NCBI GenBank assembly: GCA_029558215.1
Contig: JAKQFZ010000394.1
Location: 1-10,669, forward strand
Length of the DNA: 10,669 nucleotides
Source of the DNA: Candidatus Omnitrophota bacterium
GTDB taxonomy: Bacteria; Hinthialibacterota; Hinthialibacteria; JAKQFZ01
Reading direction: 5' to 3'
Shown here: one piece after another, positions 1-6,666 of the stretch
Layout: the number at the start of each line of letters is the position of its first letter
Numbering within the stretch: the first letter of the stretch is position 1
The notes under the pieces: generated by a model
Databases searched by the model: none
What the model saw: only the letters and a program-made list of their open reading frames with translations
Told to the model about the DNA's origin: nothing
Position numbers and translations under genes: made by a program

Positions 1-1378
1 CTTGGTCCCCTTTTGCCTGAAATGCCTGCCTTTGTCCTACACCAAATCTGTGTTGCTCATCAACAACAACCATACTCAGTGAGGAGAACTCGGTTTTCTC
101 CTGAAAGAGTGCGTGTGTTCCAATCAGGAGATTTACACGACCCATGGCAAGTTCAGCCCGAGTCTTCTTGGCGTCTGTCAGCCCCAGACCACCGTACAAT
201 AAGGCAACAGACAGACCGAGACCCTTCGAGAGATTCATCAAGGTTGCATAGTGCTGTTGGGCAAGCACTTCAGTTGGTGCCATGAGTGCTGCTTGCTTAC
301 CGTTTTCAACAGCAACCAGCATTCCGTAGAGAAGGACTACAGTCTTTCCAGAACCTACGTCGCCCTGAAGCAAGCGATACATTGGACGTCGAGAAGCCAT
401 GTCGTCTTCGATCTCGCCCATAGCCCGTACTTGTGCCTTCGTAAGCCTGAATGGCAGTTGCTCAACAAACCTGTGACAGAGACTCTGAGTTGACGTGCAG
501 TGCTGAGACGGATAGTTCTTAACAGTGTACTTCAGCTCGTGTGCTATCCCAGGCTTTTCCATATGTGTGATGCGGTTCAAGGCCAGAGTCATTTGAGTCG
601 TGAACAACTCATCATAGGAAAGGCGTTTTCTTGCCCGTTCGAAGTTCAGACGGAAGCCTGTCTTGGATGTCATCCCCATACTGCCGCCTGGCCAATGGAT
701 CATCCGAATCGCTTCAGACCAGCGAAGCAGACCCCTCTGTGAGCGCACCGACTCTGGTAACCAATCGGGGACATCGTCCCGAACACGTCTCAATGACTCC
801 AGGATGATTGCCCTGAGTGCTTTCTGGCTGAGACCTTGGCTCAAAGGATAGATGGGGATGATTCCTGTCCTTGACTCGGGATTCTCATCAACAACGATCT
901 CCCACTCCGGACTGAGCATCTGCACCTGGTGCTTTTCCAAATCCACGGTGCCATAGAGTGCAAGCGTGGCACCAGGAACGATGGAATGGGCTAGATGTCT
1001 TTGATTGAACCAGACGACCTGTAGCTGTCCGCTACCGTCAGTCACGATGGCCTTTAGAATATGTCGCACATTCTGTGACTTGGGAAGGCTCTCGTTGACG
1101 GAGACAACATCCCCTACAACATATTGGCAGTTCGCAACCTCTAGGTCAGCAATTGGAACGATGTGGCTTCGGTCTTGAAAGTCACGCGGAATATGAAAGA
1201 GTAGATCATTCAGACTCTTGATGCCCAGTTCCAAGAGGGATGAAGTTCTTTGGGGGCCAACACCCTTGAGATACTGAACCGGCTTCTTCAGTTCCTCCAA
1301 GACGGCTTGGAATCTCAGCTCTTGGACAAGCCTCTCGGATTGCTCTGAGGCGGATGACAAAGAAGAATCCTCACGCAT
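1..1378 (-). CDS. recG: ATP-dependent DNA helicase RecG, 3' end cut by window edge
   Basis: RecG is a superfamily 2 helicase that remodels stalled replication forks and Holliday junctions in the cytoplasm. Reading the minus strand gives 459 codons without a stop; the family is usually about 690-700 residues, so roughly the last third lies beyond position 1. Visible landmarks in order are an N-terminal segment with KGVGPQR (about residue 40), an OB-fold wedge region (about 55-220), the Walker A motif GDVGSGKT (339-346), motif Ia APTEVLAQQHY (from 367), and the motif II box DEQHRFGVGQRQ (from 440). DEQH instead of DEAH, followed by RFGVGQR, is typical of RecG. The ATG at 1376-1378 is the first start after the in-frame stop of the upstream peptidase gene, only 3 nt away. 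No good ribosome site is at the proper distance (AAGGA ends 16 nt before the ATG), so translation probably depends on coupling. Helicase motifs III-VI cannot be checked here. Confidence 0.97.
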   Translation of the reverse strand, partial: MREDSSLSSASEQSERLVQELRFQAVLEELKKPVQYLKGVGPQRTSSLLELGIKSLNDLLFHIPRDFQDRSHIVPIADLEVANCQYVVGDVVSVNESLPKSQNVRHILKAIVTDGSGQLQVVWFNQRHLAHSIVPGATLALYGTVDLEKHQVQMLSPEWEIVVDENPESRTGIIPIYPLSQGLSQKALRAIILESLRRVRDDVPDWLPESVRSQRGLLRWSEAIRMIHWPGGSMGMTSKTGFRLNFERARKRLSYDELFTTQMTLALNRITHMEKPGIAHELKYTVKNYPSQHCTSTQSLCHRFVEQLPFRLTKAQVRAMGEIEDDMASRRPMYRLLQGDVGSGKTVVLLYGMLVAVENGKQAALMAPTEVLAQQHYATLMNLSKGLGLSVALLYGGLGLTDAKKTRAELAMGRVNLLIGTHALFQEKTEFSSLSMVVVDEQHRFGVGQRQAFQAKGDQ

Positions 1379-1381
1379 CCC

Positions 1382-4300
1382 CTAGTTCGATGATTCCTTT
1401 CCCTTGTGCACCGCGGGACGGCTCAGAACGGGCCCGAAAACATCAACGCGCACATTCCGAACGTCAAACGGACAAGGAGCCGACACCTCGAGATTTCCTC
1501 CCGCTGGAACTCGCACACGTCTTTCCTCGTAAAGCGTCCGCCCCGAGTCTTCATCCACCAAGATGATTCGCAGACCGTCAGCGTCCTGACCGCCTGGATT
1601 CCACAAGACCGTCTTGATCTCACCTGTTACCGATTCAACTCCCTGTTGCGATGAAGCAATGCGTTTGCTCTGATATCGAATATCCTCCTGCGATATCCGA
1701 ACTTCCGCCTTTCTCGACGAGTCGGCTCGAGAGAAAAAATGCTTCTTCGAGATCCGGTTATCCTCACGCTTTGATTCCTGAAGAAGTTCGTCCGGATCCA
1801 GTATCACATCAACATCACACAAGGCATCCAAGATATGGAACTCCGCTGTCACTGAATGAACCGCCCCAACATCGAGAGGCGGAATGATCGCTCTCTCTTC
1901 CATAGCATTGCATCTCCACAGCAGAGTGACCGGAGCGATGACTGGAACGGTGCTGATATTCTCAACCTTCACATCAGTGACAATTCCATCTTCAGAAGAC
2001 AGAGTGCTCACATTCAGAGAAGACAGACGAAGGTTTGGAAGCGTCACCTTCACACGAACAGAGCCAATCGCGTCTACCCTTTGTTCGTCATCCCAAACAT
2101 AACAGCTGAGCTGTCCGTCAACCTCCTGACCTGGTTTAAGCGGAACGTTGACGGCCAATTCACCACTCGTCAGCGAAACAGGTCCGTGTCGCCAGAGTAT
2201 CTCCCCTGAAAGAGTCGTGAGCTTGAGCTCCGCTTTGGCGCGGCTCAGTCTCTCGTCATGGATTTTGCATACAACGAACTCCGTTGTCGTCTCATGAATG
2301 CTTCTGGCAATCATCGCAGGAGAGATCGCTACTGGAACAGACGGCCATACAGGACGGCTCGCCGGATCTCCGAAAAAAATGTACTGATTGTTGAGCATTG
2401 ATGAACGACGACGATGCAGAAAACGCAATTTGGCCGCGGCAAAAACTTCACCGAAAGTGGAAAGACGGTCCCGCATCAGGGACTCGTTGAGGCACTCAGC
2501 GAGAACCATGTGATCGGATGTCCCCCCCTTGCCCGAGGGACAATAGGCTGAGATGCCACCCCGATTGGAGCGAGTCTGCCAGTCCTCGGCAATGGAAACT
2601 CCCGGTGCCGGATCGTCAAATGTATAGAGTCCAGTCAGGCAGGACATGCTGAAAAAGAACGGAAATCTCGGCGCGTTCTCAAGCTTCAGAACATCGCTGT
2701 CTCCCCGCGCCCCACCGAGAAAGATCCGCTCAGCGCTCATCACATTCGCGCCACCGTGTCCCATGTAGTAGTAAGCAAGGACCCCCTCGTTTATCTGCTT
2801 GAGTATTTCAACTGTGGCTGCCGTGCAGAACTTCACCTTCAAACCGTTGTCTTTAAGTCGCATATTGGTGACGTATGGATAGTCAGTTTGAAATGCCCGG
2901 ACACAAATCGCTCCTGCATCAGCAACACTCTCAGCAGATTTCTCCATCTCCTTCTCGAAACCGTCATCGCACACCATGAGCACTTTGGAACGCCACCATC
3001 CAAGAGGGGCATTCAAATCGTTGGTCTTGATCTTCTCGATGACTGCCCGTACATCGTCTTCTGAACGAGCTGCCAGACGTCCCCACATCATGTGCTCGAA
3101 ACCCGAGTCTCCATTGACCAGAAAGTACCAGTTGTCTTCGGCTGGGGTATACGGACGTCTTTCACTCAAGTAAGTCGGGAGATAGTCCGGAGTACCCAGT
3201 CCACGGCGATCCCAGGGATCCCAGTTTGCGTCACCGACGAGAAGTACATAGGCTGGAATGGGACTCTGCCAGTAGGTGAGTGCATGTCGAAGGAAGAGTC
3301 TTATAGATTCAATGGACTTCATCCCGTGCGAGAATTCGTCATACACGTCCTGAACGTCAACAAGAAGCACTTTGAGTCCTTGGGATTCACGATGAGCCTT
3401 GAGCGGTTCCAAAGCGTTTAGAAACGCGTGATGAGAAAGAAAAATGTAATCACACTGAACGTTGCTGTCCCTGAGATTTGAAGGTGTGTCCCGTCTTAAG
3501 TCTTCGGGCGGCGGAACCGAATTTGCATTCTGAATCAGGATTCGATGCGCACGGAAATCAACGTCCAGATATGTCTGGGTTGCGGAATGTGTCAAACCCC
3601 TAGTCATGCAGAGTGGAGATGCTGACGAGATAATATCAAAGACCTCGACATGTCTTCCAATGTCAGGCAGCCCCCGAACGATAAGTCTGCGAACGATCTC
3701 GGGTTCGACTCTGTCTAACTTCACGAGCACTCTTCCATTGTGCAGATCAAGTCTGCGAACGTAGTCCACCTTGACCGACTCGAGATAGAGATGCCCCTTC
3801 TCTGCCAGACCGACAGCAGATGCTTCCGCAGATATTGTCAGGAAAGGTTCCGAAAGCAACGCTGTGCTGAAGTCTAGAGTAACCGATGCAATGTGTTCCG
3901 AGTAGCGGGCAACCGAAAAGTCACTCTGAACATCTCCGGGTGCCTTGATTTGGACCTTAACATCATCTCCCGAAGCATTGTACAGTGTGATCGTGAGCGA
4001 TATTGGTGACGTGACGTGCTGTGTCTCGTCAATACCCGGGACTGAGAAAGGAACTCGAATTGTCCCACCGCGTGACAAGGAAATGCCCTGCCAATACCAC
4101 CGTGGCGAAGGATGCCCTTCCTTAGGAAAGGCCTTTTGTTCTCGAAATTCAAGTGTCTCGCGAAAAGAGGTCACCTCAAGGACTTTCCCCGATGTGGGCA
4201 GAGGATCAGCACTATCCATCAAACACATTCCAAGTGGATCAGATCCCAGCCAGTAGGAGTCCCTGGGATTGAACTCATCGCCAGGCGTTGGGGCGTAGAA

Positions 4301-5119
4301 CAAAATGCCGTCCTCCGCAAGTCCCTGGGTGCTGTCAGCTCGACGAACTGAACAAGGGATTCTGGCACCTTTCTTCCAAAGGCTGATGTTCTGACACGAC
4401 TCCCATGATAGTCCATGGGACTCAAGCTCTTCTCGGGTCAGTCTGTAGATTCCCTGTTCCGATATCTCAAAGCGCATACTTGGGGAGCCATCCGGCATCT
4501 TCTGGTAGCCTGTCGGTGCTTCTTCTCTGCCAAACTCTGGAATCCGACCTCGGCGTTCAAGTGAATGCTCTTCGTTAAGGAGAACCATTTTGTAGAGAGT
4601 CTCGAACGGAGTGCTGACCGGGTTCTCAGGAATATCGCCAGTATCTGCCTGCCCTGAAAATACTATTCTGAAAACAGCCTCTCCCAAAACTCCGCCCTTC
4701 CCAGAGGAGTAGTTCGCGATTCGGGATGGCTCTAGACGAACCTTCAGCAAGCGCAAGTCACGCCAGAATATCTCCTGCAGTCTGAGACACTGGCTCTCAC
4801 CATCCATTGGCACCTCATCGGTTCCATCAATGATGAGCTTCCCCAGGAGAAGATCTTTGTACTCCAGAATCCGGTATTTCGACATGCTTGCCGAATAAGT
4901 TACCCCGTAGGGAATGCTGAGATAGAACTCTTTCGAATCATAGGGAGTTCCAGATCCCTGCTCAAAATGGTAACCGATTGCAATCCCTGCGGTCGTATCC
5001 TCGAGGAGCGCAACACCAGTGGTGTTCCCAAGGATATCGGGGCGGGCTGGCTCAGCCAAGCCAGTGCAACCTCGAAGACCAAGAAAGACAATAAAACAGA
5101 AAAAGAAAGCACGCTTCAT
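1382..5119 (-). CDS. Secreted peptidase C25 family (gingipain/PorU-like) protein, CARDB-like C-terminal domain
   Basis: Predicted exported cysteine peptidase of 1245 residues. The N-terminus has Lys-Arg, a hydrophobic run at 5-15 and Cys18 preceded by LRG, so it is a signal peptide and possibly an imperfect lipobox. Residues about 30-540 look beta-rich and carry no motif I can name. The C25 domain spans about 555-925. It contains VYDEFSHG (592-599), LLVGDANWDP (626-635), the catalytic His in YMGHGG (His788), the catalytic Cys in SMSCLTG (Cys827) and the family-ending block FFGDP (915-919). Both catalytic residues are present. Residues about 1028-1125 resemble a CARDB adhesion-type domain ending in the acidic LDPDELLQES stretch, and a second beta domain follows. 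Size and order resemble PorU, the type IX sortase, but I see no type IX sorting tail. An in-frame TGA lies 9 nt before the ATG, which fixes the start; no clear ribosome site precedes it. The gene lies between the aminotransferase gene and recG on the same strand. Substrate unknown. Confidence 0.9.
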   Translation of the reverse strand: MKRAFFFCFIVFLGLRGCTGLAEPARPDILGNTTGVALLEDTTAGIAIGYHFEQGSGTPYDSKEFYLSIPYGVTYSASMSKYRILEYKDLLLGKLIIDGTDEVPMDGESQCLRLQEIFWRDLRLLKVRLEPSRIANYSSGKGGVLGEAVFRIVFSGQADTGDIPENPVSTPFETLYKMVLLNEEHSLERRGRIPEFGREEAPTGYQKMPDGSPSMRFEISEQGIYRLTREELESHGLSWESCQNISLWKKGARIPCSVRRADSTQGLAEDGILFYAPTPGDEFNPRDSYWLGSDPLGMCLMDSADPLPTSGKVLEVTSFRETLEFREQKAFPKEGHPSPRWYWQGISLSRGGTIRVPFSVPGIDETQHVTSPISLTITLYNASGDDVKVQIKAPGDVQSDFSVARYSEHIASVTLDFSTALLSEPFLTISAEASAVGLAEKGHLYLESVKVDYVRRLDLHNGRVLVKLDRVEPEIVRRLIVRGLPDIGRHVEVFDIISSASPLCMTRGLTHSATQTYLDVDFRAHRILIQNANSVPPPEDLRRDTPSNLRDSNVQCDYIFLSHHAFLNALEPLKAHRESQGLKVLLVDVQDVYDEFSHGMKSIESIRLFLRHALTYWQSPIPAYVLLVGDANWDPWDRRGLGTPDYLPTYLSERRPYTPAEDNWYFLVNGDSGFEHMMWGRLAARSEDDVRAVIEKIKTNDLNAPLGWWRSKVLMVCDDGFEKEMEKSAESVADAGAICVRAFQTDYPYVTNMRLKDNGLKVKFCTAATVEILKQINEGVLAYYYMGHGGANVMSAERIFLGGARGDSDVLKLENAPRFPFFFSMSCLTGLYTFDDPAPGVSIAEDWQTRSNRGGISAYCPSGKGGTSDHMVLAECLNESLMRDRLSTFGEVFAAAKLRFLHRRRSSMLNNQYIFFGDPASRPVWPSVPVAISPAMIARSIHETTTEFVVCKIHDERLSRAKAELKLTTLSGEILWRHGPVSLTSGELAVNVPLKPGQEVDGQLSCYVWDDEQRVDAIGSVRVKVTLPNLRLSSLNVSTLSSEDGIVTDVKVENISTVPVIAPVTLLWRCNAMEERAIIPPLDVGAVHSVTAEFHILDALCDVDVILDPDELLQESKREDNRISKKHFFSRADSSRKAEVRISQEDIRYQSKRIASSQQGVESVTGEIKTVLWNPGGQDADGLRIILVDEDSGRTLYEERRVRVPAGGNLEVSAPCPFDVRNVRVDVFGPVLSRPAVHKGKESSN

Positions 5120-5164
5120 AGGATGCGCTCAGAAAGTCATCAGTCCGATTCCCTTAGAAAGAAT

Positions 5165-6445
5165 TCAGAGCTGCGCTGCATTCTCAGAAACCTTCCTGAA
5201 GGCTGCAGCATGCAATTCGATGACCTCAGGAACATATTTCTTGAACCAGGGAACATGAAAACACGACGCCAACATGCGTTCTGCCATGGGCAGAGAACCT
5301 TCTGGTTGACGCGTGTCACGAGCCGCACGTGCAATGATAGTGGGTTTGCCGTCACCATAGACATCAACGCTCTGGAAAAGCGGGTGAAGATGCAGTGGCG
5401 AATTGCATCCCGGACTGCAGTTGTAAACTCCCTCGGCTCGAACGGCATCACAGAACTTCGAGACCGGCAAACCACCGAGCTCTTCCCCGCAGTAGAGCCC
5501 CTTCGGGTTGTACCAGCCACCCATTGTCGAGTCTGCATCCCTAGGCGTCCGATGTGCTCGGATCCCTTTAACCCCTTCAAGAAGGTCCCAGAAGTAGTTC
5601 ATTGCCTTCTGAATCTCTGCCATTCTTTCGCCATAGTGGCGCAACTGCACTCGTCCCATGGCAGCAGAGAATTGATTCATCCTGTACTTGTATCCACCCC
5701 AAGGAAGTTTTGCTCCCTTCTGCAGTTCAGGGATTGTCAGCAGGGCTTCCTCACCATGGCGTTCATAATGGCCGAAGATGAGAGCCCGCTCATAGATTTC
5801 CCGATCGTCGGTTACCAGTATGCCAGCCTCTCCCCACGGCAAGGCCTTTCCGGACATACAGGAAAAGGCTCCAACATGGCCGATGCTTCCGACCTTGCGC
5901 CCCTTGTACAGTCCACCATGTGCGTGTGACACATCCTCAATGACTTTGAGCCCGTGCCTTTGCGCAATATCCATGATCGGATCCATATCAACGGGCATTC
6001 CACTATAGTGAACGACCACAATCGCCTTTGTTCGATCGGTGATGCGATGCTCCACATCTGCAGGATCAACGTTGATCGTCTCCAACTTGATATCGGCAAA
6101 AACAACGGATGCGCCGAGGCTGAGAGCGGGCAGACAGGATGCCCAATAGGTTATGCTTGGGCAAATAATCTCGTCACCAACTCCGACTCCGCACCCAAAC
6201 ATCGCGGCATGAAGTGCAGCAGTTCCGTTATTGTGACCCAGCGCATACTTGGCGCCCTGCCAGGCCGCAAACTCAACTTCGAGTTGCTTGGTCACGCCTG
6301 TTCCGGACATGGAACCGGCGCGGAGTACCTCCAAAACAGCCTCCTCGTCTTCCTGTGTCACAACAGGCCACTTGAACACATCAGGAAACCTGTCTTTGAT
6401 CAAAGGTTCACCACCAACAATTGCCAATGCAGAACTCGGAGCCAT
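5165..6445 (-). CDS. DegT/DnrJ/EryC1/StrS family PLP-dependent aminotransferase
   Basis: Cytosolic fold-type I aminotransferase of 426 residues, a normal full length. The family transfers an amino group from Glu or Gln to a keto-sugar or keto-cyclitol. Visible features are the opening ALAIVGGEPL (6-15), the phosphate-binding NNGTAALHAA (72-81), aromatic residues Tyr100/Trp101 in the cofactor-stacking position, Asp171 in DVSHAHGG (171-178) that contacts the PLP ring nitrogen, and the Schiff-base lysine Lys200 in SCMSGKALPWGEAG. GEAG replaces the more usual GEGG after the lysine. The opening and length resemble the StsC / inosose-aminotransferase branch, but substrate cannot be assigned from this alone. 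The ATG is fixed by an AGGAGG site 6 nt upstream. It is the first gene of the minus-strand unit and is divergent from the yitJ-type gene. A Gfo/Idh/MocA dehydrogenase nearby supports a role in sugar or cyclitol modification (inference). Confidence 0.96.
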   Translation of the reverse strand: MAPSSALAIVGGEPLIKDRFPDVFKWPVVTQEDEEAVLEVLRAGSMSGTGVTKQLEVEFAAWQGAKYALGHNNGTAALHAAMFGCGVGVGDEIICPSITYWASCLPALSLGASVVFADIKLETINVDPADVEHRITDRTKAIVVVHYSGMPVDMDPIMDIAQRHGLKVIEDVSHAHGGLYKGRKVGSIGHVGAFSCMSGKALPWGEAGILVTDDREIYERALIFGHYERHGEEALLTIPELQKGAKLPWGGYKYRMNQFSAAMGRVQLRHYGERMAEIQKAMNYFWDLLEGVKGIRAHRTPRDADSTMGGWYNPKGLYCGEELGGLPVSKFCDAVRAEGVYNCSPGCNSPLHLHPLFQSVDVYGDGKPTIIARAARDTRQPEGSLPMAERMLASCFHVPWFKKYVPEVIELHAAAFRKVSENAAQL

Positions 6446-6451
6446 TTCAAA

Positions 6452-6457
6452 CCTCCT
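6452..6457 (-). promoter_or_regulatory. Ribosome binding site of the aminotransferase gene
   Basis: AGGAGG on the minus strand, 6 nt before the ATG at 6445. It is a full match to the anti-Shine-Dalgarno sequence and decides the start codon. It contrasts with the two downstream genes of the same unit, which have no comparable site. Confidence 0.85.
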
Positions 6458-6483
6458 CAGAGATAGCTACTGCAACTCTGCAA

Positions 6484-6512
6484 ATCCTGAATCAGAAGAT
6501 CGTCCATGTCAA
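6484..6512 (-). promoter_or_regulatory. Candidate sigma-70-type promoter for the aminotransferase-peptidase-recG unit
   Basis: On the minus strand a perfect TTGACA (-35, at 6512-6507) is followed after 17 nt by CAGGAT (-10, at 6489-6484), which matches the consensus at only three of six positions. The position, about 40 nt before the aminotransferase ATG, is reasonable. The weak -10 keeps this a candidate only. Confidence 0.3.
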
Positions 6513-6544
6513 ATCCGTTCAGCAGGGCTCGGCATATTTTGTAC

Positions 6545-6572
6545 TTGACCAGGGGTACGCATTCCCAATAAG
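6545..6572 (+). promoter_or_regulatory. Candidate sigma-70-type promoter for the yitJ-type gene
   Basis: TTGACC (6545-6550, five of six consensus bases) is followed after 16 nt by AATAAG (6567-6572, four of six). Transcription would begin near 6579-6580, giving a leader of about 87 nt that starts almost exactly at the inverted repeat beginning at 6585. The short spacer and imperfect -10 make this tentative. Confidence 0.33.
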
Positions 6573-6584
6573 TTTGGATTCTCT

Positions 6585-6642
6585 GGAATGCCCTCATCTG
6601 TCTGAGTCGTCATCATGATAGGTGACGTGATATGGGCATTCC
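6585..6642 (+). repeat. Nested inverted repeat in the leader of the yitJ-type gene
   Basis: A perfect 9-nt inverted repeat, GGAATGCCC (6585-6593) and GGGCATTCC (6634-6642), encloses a second hairpin, CGTCATC (6608-6614) with GGTGACG (6621-6627), closed by the 6-nt loop ATGATA and containing one G-U pair. The structure ends 11 nt before the AGGAGG ribosome site. GTCATCA occurs at 6609-6615 and again at 6646-6652, so GGTGAC (6621-6626) could pair with either copy; the second pairing ends next to the ribosome site. This could be a cis-regulatory leader RNA or a protein-binding dyad. I do not recognise a SAM, SAH, B12 or THF riboswitch in it. The repeat itself is certain; its role is inferred. 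Confidence 0.6.
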
Positions 6643-6652
6643 TGGGTCATCA

Positions 6653-6658
6653 AGGAGG
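6653..6658 (+). promoter_or_regulatory. Ribosome binding site of the yitJ-type gene
   Basis: AGGAGG, 8 nt before the ATG at 6667. It supports that start over the in-frame ATG at codon 7, and it lies just after the second GTCATCA copy of the leader. Confidence 0.85.
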
Positions 6659-6666
6659 TTGTTCTC

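Noticed and set aside
13..851. Several short plus-strand open frames
   Set aside because: They are antisense to recG, where Walker A, APTE and DEQH motifs are clear.
5140..5580. A 146-codon open frame on the minus strand
   Set aside because: It is an alternative frame of the aminotransferase C-terminus and has no independent support.
4967..5929. A 320-codon open frame on the plus strand
   Set aside because: It is antisense to the peptidase N-terminus and the aminotransferase, both of which have strong family motifs. Its translation shows no domain and it has no ribosome site.
6559..6642. GCATTCC as a repeated operator (6559-6565, and inside the inverted-repeat arms)
   Set aside because: The same heptamer also appears inside coding sequence, for example near 5994-6001, so the spacing in the leader may be chance. 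Only the long perfect dyad is kept.
6446..6666. SAM, SAH, B12 or THF riboswitch before the yitJ-type gene
   Set aside because: None of the consensus cores I know is visible in the leader. Only an unassigned nested inverted repeat is reported.
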